The notes beneath the pieces were generated by a model. That model was given only the letters and a program-made list of their open reading frames with translations. It did no database searches and was not told the DNA's origin. Positions 46,155 through 57,585 of a stretch of DNA of 64,000 nt are shown piece by piece. The stretch covers positions 564,640,315 to 564,704,314 of the forward strand of contig CM057346.1 of NCBI GenBank assembly GCA_030015575.1. Reading direction: 5' to 3'. Source of the stretch: Agapanthus africanus (Eukaryota > Streptophyta > Magnoliopsida > Asparagales > Amaryllidaceae). The translations under genes and the position numbers were made by a program. Position 1 is the first letter of the stretch; every line of letters starts with the position of its first letter.

Positions 46155-47978
46155 TGTTCCCCACCGAAAGGCGGCCCGGACTTCGCGTCCGTTGCCTGAG
46201 ATTCGGGGCAGATGCTATTTGGTTTTATCCGTCTATCTCTCCGAAGATGCCAAATTGATTTATGGCACCGTGTATCAGAGGTTTAGACGGATGCGGCTGA
46301 TGTAGCAGACTTCGTCAGATTCCCCCTCAGGGTGAGGGGTTTTTGATTGTGGGGACGCTCTTCCCTGCAGGCGCAAGCCCCTGCAGTTAATTACGCTACC
46401 GCGTCGCGGTAACAACTTTCTCCTTCTCCAGAATTTCACTTCGTGTAGTGTGTGTTTGTTTTATTTGTGGTTGCCCGTGGATTGTATACGGAGACTGAGT
46501 AATGCCGTCGCCCGTAGGACGTGGATTAGTCTAAATCCGTATTTACTTAGATTTGGGTTTGGTGTTTTTTGGTTTAAGGATACATTAGTCGCGTTGCGGC
46601 TAAGATCAACTTAAACATTCGTCAAGGATACGTTAGTCCTTTTTTGGACTAAGATCGACTTGACGTAGTGATTGATTTAATTATCTGGCCATCGGGACTC
46701 GTCACCTCTGTGACGTCGTTGAGGGATTACAACGACAGGCGTCAGAGGAGTTCAGAGATGTACCCTTGAACCAAAGTTGATTTGGAGTTTTATTATTTAT
46801 TTAAATATCTAAGGACACATTAACCGCATTTGGGGCTAAGATCAACTTAGGCGGGACCGTTTAGATCCGGCAAAAGAGCGTTCGGGCTCTATTGCGCCAG
46901 TTTAGGGACGTGGTGGTCCGTCGCCAGTTTAGGGACGTGGTGGTCCATTATTAGTTTGAGGACGTTTCGGTCCGTCGTCAGTTTAAGGACGTAGTGGTCC
47001 ATCATTAGTTTAAGGACATTTCGGTCCGATATTAGTTTAGGGACGTCTCGGTCCGATATTAATTTAGGGACGTCTCGGTCCACGAGTTTAAGGACCCCGC
47101 AGTCCATATTGATGTGTGGTCGTCGGGACCCGTCACCTCTTTGACGTCGTTGAGGAATTACAACGATGGATGTCAAAGGAGTTCGGAGATGTACCCTCGA
47201 ACCGGACGTAGATTGATTTAGGAGAGCCATTTTTCTCAGTCAATTTAATTTAAGGACTTATGGCCACGATTGGGCTAAGTCCAGTTGAAAATATTCAACA
47301 TTTTATTTGCTTTTGCATTGCATTTTTTATTTAGGCTCTACCCATAAAAGATACAGAGTATCAATTTATTTTGAGCTCTGCCCATTTGTAGATGATGCAA
47401 AGTATCTACCTTGTTTGGGCTCTGCCCCTTTTAAAATGCATAGCATTCTTAATACTTTGTTTGGGCTCTGCCCATTTATAAATGATGCAGAGCATCTGTT
47501 TTGGTTTGGGCTCTGCCTCTTAAAATAATGCATTGCATTTTATTAAGCCTGTTAGGCCTTCTTTTAATTGGGCTTGGCCCTTTTGTAAGCAATACAATGC
47601 ATTTGCGCTTTGCGCTAAGTAATGAGCGCAAGCTCATATGGTGTGACACGTGTCGTGCTCTGGTGAGCGCAAGCGCACTAGCGCGTTGCGCTGCGCTGTT
47701 GCGCTGCTGACACGTGGCGCGCTCTCAGCGAGTTGCGCCAATTCCAGAGAGCAAAGCTCTATCTTAAGGGCGCTTAGCGCAAGTGGTTCTATAGCCGGCA
47801 CGTGGCGCTCTCTTAAGAGCGCAACAGCGCAGTTTGGAAGTGCAAAGCACTAAGAATCTTTTTAGATTCAAGAAGGGAAGTGCAAAGCACTGTTTAATTT
47901 CTTGATCCAAATTAGATCAAAGAAAAAATAAATTTTTCTTTATTTGAAGAACCAGAGGTTCATAAAAGTGCAAAGCAC

Positions 47979-48009
<31 letters not shown>

Positions 48010-48675
48010 TTTATTGTTTTTAAAGAACCAGGGGTTCACAAGAAGTGCAAAGCACTGTTTATTATGTAAAGATCATTGATCTTGTTTTTAGACCAATGAT
48101 CTATTAGAAGGATTTTCTTCTAATCCATGAAGGTTCTTTACCTTTTTCTTGAAATCTTCTCAGAGTTCTCTCTGTTTAAAGTTCTTGAGTTCTCAAGAAA
48201 AATGTTGATGCCTTTGAATTGAGGCTTAGGGTCCTTTTTATAGTGCTCACAAATTAGTTAAATTTGTTAAAGAGATCATTCTCTGAGTGATTTGGGGAAT
48301 TTTCCCCACCGTTGGATCTTTGATCCAAGGGCTTCTGCTTTGCAGAAGAAAAATCTTCTTGTTTTAACAAGAACAGAAAAGATTTCTTAAAATCTTAATT
48401 CAGTTTGGCGCAGATGCCCCAGCGCGTGACACGTGTCGCGCAGCGCAAGTGCGCTAGCGCATCTGCGCTGACACGTGTCGCGCAGCGCAGAGCGCAGCGC
48501 AGCTGAAGCGTTGCTTCCTTTAAACAGAGCTTTGCTCTGATTGGGTGCGCCTTCTTGGGCGCTGCGCTGACGTATTAGCGTCAGACACGCGGCGCGTTGC
48601 GCCCGAGACTTGAAGCGTTGCTTCAAAATTTGAATTTTGAATTCAAACAGAGCTTTGCTCTGATTGGGCGAAACA
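46155..48675 (-). repeat. Tat 5' LTR (2.52 kb)
   Basis: TGTTCCCCACCG to GGGCGAAACA. Nearly identical to 25692-28280, with fewer 31-bp repeats (46895-47105), an expanded ATT run (47980-48010) and one GCGCAGCGCAGA unit fewer near 48440. Confidence 0.9.
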
Positions 48676-49570
48676 GTGACAATCTCTGTACAGTCCGGTC
48701 TGTTCGTCTAAGAGTATCGAATATCTGGCCTAGGGGGCGGTAATCATCAGACCCCTAATAGCGTAATAAGTCATGTCAGAGAGTAGCCCAAAACACCCTG
48801 AGAAACTACTGGAGTACCTACCAGTAAATCTCGCTTGTCTTGGCCAAGGACTTTGTGTAATGGCCTTCCGAACACAGCGCGATATCAACCCCCAATACCG
48901 GGAGAGACGAATCCTATCTAACCGCTACTGCTTCCAAGTGCTTCGGGACTGCACCCAACTACTACCTGTTTGCACGACTCCGTTGAGCCGTGGTAGGGTC
49001 GTAATCAAAGTATAGTGGGAACACACTCGAGGCGAAACAGCAGTGTCAAGTCGACGGACTAAGCTGTACTCATGTCATCTGGGAACTCTACCCGATGATA
49101 GGTATAATACCCACCAACAGTCCCCGACGAGTCTTGTCCGGTGCACTCATAACCTAATGAGCACCTGCATACTATCTCCAGTACAACGTACTAATGGCTG
49201 TGGGACAGACCATCTCCCCTGCTGGGATGAGAAGCGTATACACTAGTATACTCTGGAGTATCGATGCCCCGTCTCGATAATCCTATGACTAGGGACCTGT
49301 TTAGGATGTGCTTATAGACTACCCAGCCCCCACTAGTGTGACTGCCATCACAACGCTGGTAATCAAGCAAAGATCCTAAGGGCTCTACCAATATATATAA
49401 ACGATATGCTAAAAGAAACACATGCACATATTGAGGTAGAATCAAATCAGGTAGCATACTACCATTTCGAGCAAGTCTGTTACTATATCCATGTATATCC
49501 CAAGCTTCCATTAAGTAATATACAAACCAGTATGATACAATAATGGACTCTAGGGCATATATCCCTAACA

Positions 49571-49590
49571 ATCTTCCACTTGCACTAAAG
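49571..49590 (-). other. Copia polypurine tract
   Basis: On the minus strand TTTAGTGCAAGTGGAAGAT precedes the LTR start TGTTAGGGATAT. This is the usual copia arrangement. Confidence 0.8.
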
Positions 49591-52560
49591 CCATGTATTG
49601 GTATATCGCAGACCTACGATCTCGAATAGCCACTCGAACACTGTCTGAGGGATAGCCTTGGTGAGTGGATCTGCAGTGTTGTTCTCCGTATCTACTTTCC
49701 CCACCTCGATCTCCCAGGGATCAATGATCTCCCTGATCAGGTGGTAACGCCTCAAGATATGTCTGGATCTCTGATGGGACCTGGGTTCCTTCTCTAAAGC
49801 TATAGCACCGTTGTTGTCACAATACTAAAGTATTGGACCAACAATGAAAGGAACCACCTGAAGTTCAGTTAAGAACTTCCATATCCATACTGCCTCTTTT
49901 GCAGCGTCTCATGCAGCGAACTACTCTGTTTCCATCGTCGAGTCTGCAACGGTGTCCTGCTTGGAGCTCTTCCAACAGACCGCCCCTGCACTGAGGGTAA
50001 AGCTATAACCCAATATGTACTTGGAGTCATTCTTATCACTCTGGAAGCTGGAGTCAGCAAAGGCCCCGATCTGGAGGTCTTTTCCGACATACACCAAGAA
50101 CATCTCCTTAGTCCTTCTCAGATACTTAAGAATGTTCTTTACTGCTATCCTGTGTTTCTTCCCTAGGTTTGACTGATACCGGCTTACCATCCTGAGTGCG
50201 TAAGCAACATCTGGTCTGGTACACAACATCGCATATATTATAGAGCCTACCGTAGAAGCGTCGGGTATAGATGTGATGCGAGCCCTTTTGAAATCAGTCT
50301 TTGGAGACATCTCTTTGAAGAGGGTGATTCCGTGACAAGCCGGTAGACTACCGCGCTTAGAATCATCCATACTAAATATTTTCAGTATGGTGTTGTTGTA
50401 CCTTGACTGTGAAAGTCCCACTATCCTCTTTGATCTATTATGATAGATCTGAATCCCCAGAATGTAGTTGGCATCACCCAGGTCTTTGATGGAGAACCTT
50501 AGTGACAAGAATCCTTTGACTGATTGTAGTATAGGAGTGTCATTTCCTATCAAGAGAAAGTCATCCATGTAGTAGACGAGGAATCCCACAGTTCTCCCTA
50601 CAATCATACTATAAATGCATGGTTTATCTGGATTTTTAATAAAGTCGAATTCTTTTGACCGTCTCAACAAAACAGATGTTCCAACTCCGCGATGCCTGCT
50701 TTAGTCTATAAATGGACTTAAGCAACTTGCACACTGTCCCGCTGCTCCCACTCTGATTGAAACCCTCTGGTTGATCCCTATAGACGCACTTTTCCAAATT
50801 AAAATTTAGAAAAGCCGTCTCTACGTCCATCTTCCCGATCTCAAAATTTTGGAAGGCGGCAATGGCAAGAAGGATCCGAATGGATTTGAGCATAGACACA
50901 GGAGAAAATGTTTCATCATAGTCCAAACCAGGTTTTTGATGAAAACCTTTTACAACAAGTCTTTATAGGTTTTAACCTATCCATCTACACCAATCTTCTT
51001 TCTGAAGATCCATTTGCAGCCTACGGGTTTTACCCCTTCTGGAGCAATGTTCAAAATGCATACTTTATTGGTGTACATGGACTCCATTTCGGTCCGCATA
51101 GCATCCAGCCATTTTACCGAGTCGCCGCTCTGAATGGCTTACTGGAAACTAGTTGGCTCATCATTGTCAATGTTGCAATCCTCTCGATCCCCGTCTATGA
51201 GAAAACCGCAGTATCTCTCTGGCGGATGAGATTGCCTACTAGTCCTGCGGATTGGAACAGAGATGTCCGGTTCTTTTGAAACCTCTGGTTTTACCATACT
51301 TTCAGTAATAGTTTGTGGTTCTAGAATTTCTTCCAGTTCTATTGTGTTCCCACTATTTCCTTTTACAAAAAATTGATTTTCTAAAAAGTGGGCATGACGA
51401 GGAACAAAAACCTTTTGTTCCTCTGCGTAATAGAAAAGATACCCCCTTGGAGTTCTTTGGGTATCCCACAAACCTATACAGTACTGAGTGTGCCTCGAAC
51501 TTGTCCACATACTGCTTTTCAACAAAAGCTGGACTCCCTATATCTTCAGATATTGAAGATAGGGTTTCTTCCCACTCCACGTCTGATATGGTGTGGTAGG
51601 CATAGTCTTGGTAGGAATCTTATTCAAAAGATATGCAACTGATTCTAGTGCATAACTTTAGAAGAATCGCGGCAACTCAGCGTTACTCATCATGGAATGA
51701 ACAATATCCAATAGGGTTCTGTTCCGCATTTCCTATACACCTTTGTGTTGTGGTGTGTATGGAGAAGTAAGCTGAGAGATAATTCCATTCTCTTTTAGGT
51801 AATCCAGGAACTCGGCAATTTAAGTATTCACCACGTCGATCAGATCTCAATGTCTTGATACTTTTGCCTGTTTGTTTTTCCACTTCATTCTTATATTCTC
51901 GGAATACCTCAAAGGGCCTTGGATTTATGCTTCATCAAGAAGACACGTCCTTACTTAGAGAAATCATCCGTAAAAGTAATGAAATAGGAATAACCACTTC
52001 GTACATGTGTAAACATTGGACTACACACATCGCTGTGTATGAGTCCTAAGAGCTCGCTCGCTCTTACTCCGTGTCCAGTGAACGGAGTCTTTGTCATCTT
52101 TCCTATGAGACAAGATCGACAAGTTGCATAAGACTGATATTAGAACGGATCTAAATATCCCTCTCTATGTAACTTCGTCAACTGTGTTTCATTGATATGA
52201 TCCTGTCTACAATGCCATAAGAAAGTTTTATTTAATTCTGGAGACTTTCTTTTAAGTGTGTTCTGGACGTTGAAAACCTGAGCTTGATTTAATACGTATA
52301 TAATGTCCTCTAGTGTACCTGACCCAATCAAACTTTGATTTAGGTGGATGTGAACCACATCGCTTACAAACCAGACTTGGTACATACAAACAGTTACGTA
52401 GAATCAATATCTGCCTACTTGTCAATTCTAGATGATATACTCTACGGATACAGCATCCACGCTCATTCCGTTAGCAATCCTGAGAGTCATATCACCTGCC
52501 CTGATAACTCAACGGTTTCTCAAAGCCTGTAATGAATTACAGATATGAGATCCTGATCCG
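49590..52560 (-). pseudogene. Copia pol: integrase, RT, RNase H, degenerate
   Basis: Element-sense order: GAG-pre-integrase zinc region (LWHCRQDHINETQLTKL, about 52180), integrase core (SIKTLRSDRRGEYLN, about 51830), integrase C-terminal part (RTPRGYLFYYAEEQKVFV, about 51430) and a linker (RRTSRQSHPPERY). RT follows (MDYDETFSPV, KMDVETAFLNFNLE, QPEGF; then LVYYMDDFLLIG with YMDD), then RNase H (SIIYAMLCTRPDVAYAL, GAFADSSFQSD, WKSSKQDTVADS) and the ending DPLTKAIPQ near 49650. Frameshifts near 50650, 51000-51140, 51600 and 52130 and several stops make it non-functional. I do not assign a lineage. Confidence 0.85.
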
Positions 52561-52599
52561 GTATCTTGTATCCAGGAAGTAGAGTTTTTTACAGACTGT

Positions 52600-53400
52600 T
52601 TTCAATCATAAACACACCCAAAGTCGAAGCCACAACTTGCTTCGAATCCTGAATTCTGGCATTCCAAGCCCTGCATTCCTTCTGCCAATGCCCTTTCCCG
52701 TGACAATAAAAACATCCCTCTTTCCCTACTGTTAACCCCGAAACTTTTGTCCTGCCCTTTCCTTCTACCTTACTGACACCGCCTATCGGCTTTGTAGAGG
52801 TCTTCTTCTATTCACCCTTGGCTTTCGCCTTGGGTCCAGAAGAGGAAGATTCCATAATAAGCAGAGCGGGTGTCTTCCTGGTTTCCTTCAGGGTGCCCTT
52901 AACTGGAAGTATAACTTTCTTCCCCTGGGAATAAGTAGGAGGTGGGGAATGTAGAATCAAGTCAGTACATGACTCGTTCTCCAACGTAGTCTCCACGTCC
53001 GTGAGCTTTTTAATACAGCTGATCATTGTAAGGACGTGGTCCTCTACAGATGACCCGACAACCAATCTCGCTTGAAGCAATTCTTTCGAGATCTCATATC
53101 TTGCGATACAAGATTGCTCTCCATATAAAACTTTGTTATGGAGGAAGATAGAAACTAAGTTCATCTTCTTGTGCTGTCTCTGGTATACACCATTAACTGA
53201 GGCCAACATGGGGCACTTGGCATTCGCATATCTTTTCTCAGTGTCTTACGGATATCAACATCCGCGACGATGAAAACTGGACCTAGGACAGCGGGGGCTT
53301 TGAGTAGTAATGAGGTGGTCCAACTTGTCATAGGTAATGGACATCTGGAAAAATCTTTGCCATTCAATATAGTATAACTCAGTCATTTTATTATCTATCT
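52600..53400 (-). pseudogene. Copia gag, degenerate
   Basis: The N-terminal LNGKDF word lies near 53360, a helical gag core at 52900-53200 (ARLVVGSSVEDHVLTM, CIKKLTDVETTLENES) and a zinc knuckle CFYCHGKGHWQKECRAW (CX2CX4HX4C, about 52690-52730), followed by the start of the protease region. A frameshift near 53200 and a stop near 52808 break it. Confidence 0.75.
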
Positions 53401-55588
53401 GTAACCTAATCTGGTCACCTGGTCACTGCAATTAGGAGAGAGAGAAGAATACACTCAGCATGATGCTCTTGCAAGTTTAGATTGGTTTTTAGTTTATCTA
53501 AATAGGATGGCTCATACCGTTTCTCGAATCCTTCCTCAAACCATAAAAGAAGAATTAGTCAGGATTAATCTCACCGTACAAAACTTGTTTAACCGTTCGG
53601 CCAGGCTAGTGTTGGTACTTCGAGGGAGGTTTTATGACGCTTTCATGAAGTTCCTTAATTAAATAACCTTTTTTCTCTGGAGGCGTAGCCCCGCAACACT
53701 TTTCTAGACACCTACTTGGTTTATAATATTGATCGTTAAGTGAAAAATCTCCCGAGGAGTAGCATATACTCACAGTAGGATCGAGATCTAAATATCATTG
53801 TGTGATAATCCTGAAGGAATCCTACCAACATTATCACCTCCAAATGGTATGCAGCATTAGCAAGTTTCAGTTTCCTTAGAAACTCCCGATGTGGATTTTT
53901 GCCCCATGCTCTTATGACCTTGACGAAGGCCAACATATCATAAATCACATGTCAAGTTCTACCCATCATTGTCCGGGTTAATTTGAACTCACCCGTACAT
54001 ACCCTTGACGAAGGCCAAAATAGTAATACGACTGTCCCAAACCAACGCATCTATCTATGCTACAGATGAATATCCAGCCGCTACCAATCACTATGCCTTG
54101 GCGAAGGTCAAAATACATAGCTTGAATACTACTGAATATTCAACTGAAATGATGGAGGGTTGCGAATGGTTTTGGCGAAACCGTGAACGTAATGAACTTG
54201 ATATAATCGAAGGAACCTGATAGCTTTTAAAAGGAGTGGTTTAAGCTCCGCATTTAAAAGTCTCCTGTTTTAAAATAACCGAGTGGTTTTTAAAATTTGT
54301 TCCAACGATTCAGCTTTGGTTTGTTTGCTTTGCATTAATGTAATGCAGTCCCATCATTTACACCTATCATCACAGAAAAAGACGAAAATACCACGTCCAC
54401 TTATGCCATCCGTATTCGCCACTGGGCCCCGTCATCACCCGTTAGGTTACTTAACTAACGGCAGAGCGGGAGACGGACTAGCACGGATGCAAAACATAAG
54501 CAACGCCTACTAGATATCATATATAGATATATATATTCTCACGCAATAATAGGCATTCCAGATCACAGATGAACATATTGGATATACTAGGAATTTCGCG
54601 TTTCGTTTGAGCCTGTAACGAAAGACAGATTCCACGGTCGTGATGAAGAGCCAAACCCCACCCTAGAGCCCCACGGGTGCGGCAAACTACCCGCCAAATA
54701 CCCGAAGTGAAACAACTTCCCTCAGCAAAGTGAGTAGGCCGCTCGGCACTTCAAACTACCCGGTAGTTTGTGCATCCCACCTTGGGTCTATCTTAGGAGC
54801 ATAAACAGTAAAAGAAATAATACAACGGTGGCTACAACCTCAACCCGGATGTGTCCCGCAAAATAATATTACATCACTTTACAAATTTTACATCGAATGA
54901 GAGAATGAAAACTCTCATCTCACATCCCCGTCTATTCATCCACGACGATCCAATATAGTTCATATACACAAACCAACATCACATCACAAATATGTGCAAC
55001 CCCGACTAATCGACGTATAGAAATTAGTCGACGTTTCCAAACACATATACACATCACAAAGCTTGTAAAGTAACTGCGACATTAGAATTCCGCATACAAT
55101 TAGCAAACTAAATCAATTTTCCAAAACTTGAAAATCCAGTGAGCTAAAGTTTCAAAAACGATCGTTTTAAGCCAATCCGGGAGTCGAAACGAACTCGAAA
55201 ACCGCCCGAATCTTCGCGGAAGTGAAGGTGCCAAAATTAACTATCGAATGTAGAGCCTATAGGGGGTACCCCACCCCTGAGGGCACCACGAGGTGGCCAG
55301 GGGGTGAGGCAGACCCGAAACTACCTAAGGTGGGGCAGTTTCGGGTCCCCACCTCCAAGACCACTTTATGGTGGTCTTGGGGAGTGGTCCCAGCTGTTCG
55401 GTCCCCGTCGGGGGGTCCCCGGGGTGCGCACGCTTCACCCCGTGGCTTCTCAGTTCAAACTATGAGCCCGTGGGGTGTGCAAACAATTCAAAACATCATT
55501 TTTGGAAATTGTTTTTATCAGCAGTTTTTGCGCGACAAAAACAGCGGATTTCTAACGTCGCTACAAGCTGTCTAAGATTTATGAGAGA
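53401..55588 (-). other. Copia 5' leader, about 2.2 kb, no gene
   Basis: Between gag and the primer site. Contains repeats of CTTGACGAAGGCCAA (53925 and 54003, variant near 54100) and a GC-rich patch at 55260-55480 with inverted words (GGTGGTCTTGGGG/CCAAGACCACTTTATGG). I recognise no coding domain. Much longer than a normal copia leader, so extra sequence may have been acquired. Confidence 0.5.
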
Positions 55589-55599
55589 CTCTGATACCA
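55589..55599 (-). other. Copia primer-binding site (tRNA-iMet)
   Basis: The minus strand reads TGGTATCAGAG one base inside the 5' LTR end (55601). Perfect match to the usual plant iMet site. Confidence 0.85.
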
Positions 55600-55600
55600 C

Positions 55601-57585
55601 TGCAAGTCGATGTCGCGCACCCCACGTGTTCGTGGGGAGGCGGAAATAGCAAAAAATGATTTTTACGGGCTTCGCAACACCGACTAGAACCAAGGATCGA
55701 TCATAAACCATAGCTAGCAAACTACATGAGGTTTAACTACTCGGATACGAAGTTATACCTCATGATACATGTCCTTCGGGTCTTCATCATTGTCCTTGAC
55801 TCGTCGTCGGCTCCAAGGATCAAAAACGGATCGGGCAACCTCGACGGCCTCCTCGAGTCAAAGACGATCCACCCAAGAGTTTATAGCCCGAGCTCCTACC
55901 TCAACTCCGAGGTAACTACGGCTTCTAGTTCGCTAAACTAGAAGCCCTAGAGGGTGTAGAGTGAAATGATAGAGTGCTTTGTCTCTTGGAACCCAAGATT
56001 TCTCAACTTATGAGACTTTATGGGTTATGAGGAAGAAGAAGGAGACTTGAAGAAAATGAGAGAAGAGAAGAGAGCTTGGATGAAGCTTGACTTCTTATTT
56101 GTGATGAATAGTTGAACCAAATGAACTATTGATGAGATAATATCTCACCAAAAATATCTATTGTTCACAAATATCTTTTTTTCAAGTGATGAGTCATAAC
56201 CATTCAAAGAAAATATCTTCACCTCATTTCTCCACCACATTATTCTTTAATCCATAAAAGAAAAAAGAAACCCTAATGAGGTGTCCCTTCTAGAATCTTT
56301 CCCGCAAGAATTACGAGAATACCCCTCATCCGTATATACATACCCGCATCCGTATTCCAAAGAATATGAATACAATGAGACGAAAATAATCCATCAATAT
56401 AATATTAGGATCCGGCTTAAACTAAGGCCCACTAGTATTATCCGCCCGATCATCATACGTGCACAAGTACACGTATGTGATCGAAGCCCTGCCGAAAAAC
56501 CATATAGCATCTACACCTTTTTCCCGGTGCAGGGAAACTCTCTATGTGGGACTCTAAAGACTCGACACTACGCTGGCAGTGGGTTTAACCACAAGCCGCA
56601 AGCGGTATTAGCTGCACTTAACGGCTACCCAGGTATGTGTCGATAAGAAGGCCGATGTGCTAACTCATTCGAACTCCTACTGAGCCTATATGTGACAATC
56701 TCTGTACAGTCCGGTCTGTTCGTCTAAGAGTATCGCATATCGGGCCTAGGGGGCGGTAATCGTCAGACCCTAATAGCGCAATAAGTCGTGTTGGAGAGTA
56801 GCCCAAAACACCCTGAGAAACTACTGGAGTACCTACCAGTAAATCTCGCTTGCCTTAGCCAAGGACTTTGTGTAATGGCCTTTCGAACACAGCGCGATAT
56901 CAACCCCCAATACCGGAGAGACGAATCCTATCTAACCGCTACTGCCTCCAAGTGCTTCAGGACTGCACCCAACTACTACCTGTTTGCACGACTCCTTTAA
57001 GCCATGGTAGGGTAGTAATCAAAGTATAGTGGGAACACACTCGAAGCGAAACAGCAGCGTCAAGTCGACGGACTAAGCTGTACTCATGTCACCTGGGAAC
57101 TGCTACCCGACGATAGGTATAATACCCACCAACAGTCCCCGACGAGTCCTGTCCGGTATACTCATAACCTAATGAGCACCTGCATACTATCTCCAGTACG
57201 ACGTACTAATGGCTATGGGACAGACCATCTCCCTTGCTGGGATGAGAAGCGTATACACTAGTCTACTCTGGAGTATCGATGCCCCTTATCGATAATCCTA
57301 CGACTAGGGACCTTTTTAGGATATGCTTATAGACTACCCAGCCCCCACTAATGTGACCGCCATCACAACGCTGGTAATCAAGCAAAGATCCTAAGGGCTC
57401 TACCAATATGTATAAGCGATATGCTAAAAGAAACACATGCACATATTGAGGTAGAATCAAATCAGGTAGCATACTATCATTTCGAGCAAGACTGTTTCTA
57501 TATCCGTGTATATCCCAAGCTTCCATTAAGTAATATACAAACCAGTATGATACAATAATGGCCTCTAGGGCATATATCACTAACA
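55601..57585 (-). repeat. Copia 5' LTR (1,985 bp)
   Basis: TGCAAGTCGATG to CACTAACA in window sense. Aligns along its whole length with the split 3' LTR. Confidence 0.9.

Larger units (their letters stand above)
25692..48675 (-). mobile_element. Tat-lineage gypsy element with an antisense PMD gene
   Basis: A 22,984-bp element inside the copia 3' LTR, with perfect duplication GTGAC (25687-25691 and 48676-48680) and TG...CA ends. In its own sense (minus strand) it runs 5' LTR (48675-46155), primer site, gag, extra zinc-finger ORF, protease-RT-RNase H-second RNase H-integrase, a repeat-rich convergent zone, an antisense gene, polypurine tract and 3' LTR (28280-25692). The second RNase H and the large size fit the Tat/Ogre group. 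Antisense extra ORFs near the 3' LTR are known in that group, for example in maize Grande. About five differences in the first roughly 185 LTR bases make it the youngest insertion here. Confidence 0.9.
24596..49570 (-). repeat. Copia 3' LTR, split at 25692-48675
   Basis: 24596-25691 and 48676-49570. Removing the Tat element and one GTGAC leaves about 1,986 bp, the same as the other LTR (1,985 bp). In the first roughly 260 aligned bases I count about 15 differences between the two copia LTRs. Confidence 0.9.
24596..57585 (-). mobile_element. Copia-type LTR retrotransposon inserted in the E2 3' LTR
   Basis: Opposite orientation to E2. Ends are TG...CA (24596 TGTAAAACG; 57585 TAACA), flanked by CCTTA (24591-24595) and CCTTG (57586-57590), a 5-bp duplication with one change. 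The element-sense order is 5' LTR (57585-55601), iMet primer site (55599-55589), long leader, gag, integrase, RT, RNase H, polypurine tract, 3' LTR. The 3' LTR is split by the Tat element. Integrase before RT identifies copia. Coding regions are broken by stops and frameshifts. Confidence 0.9.
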
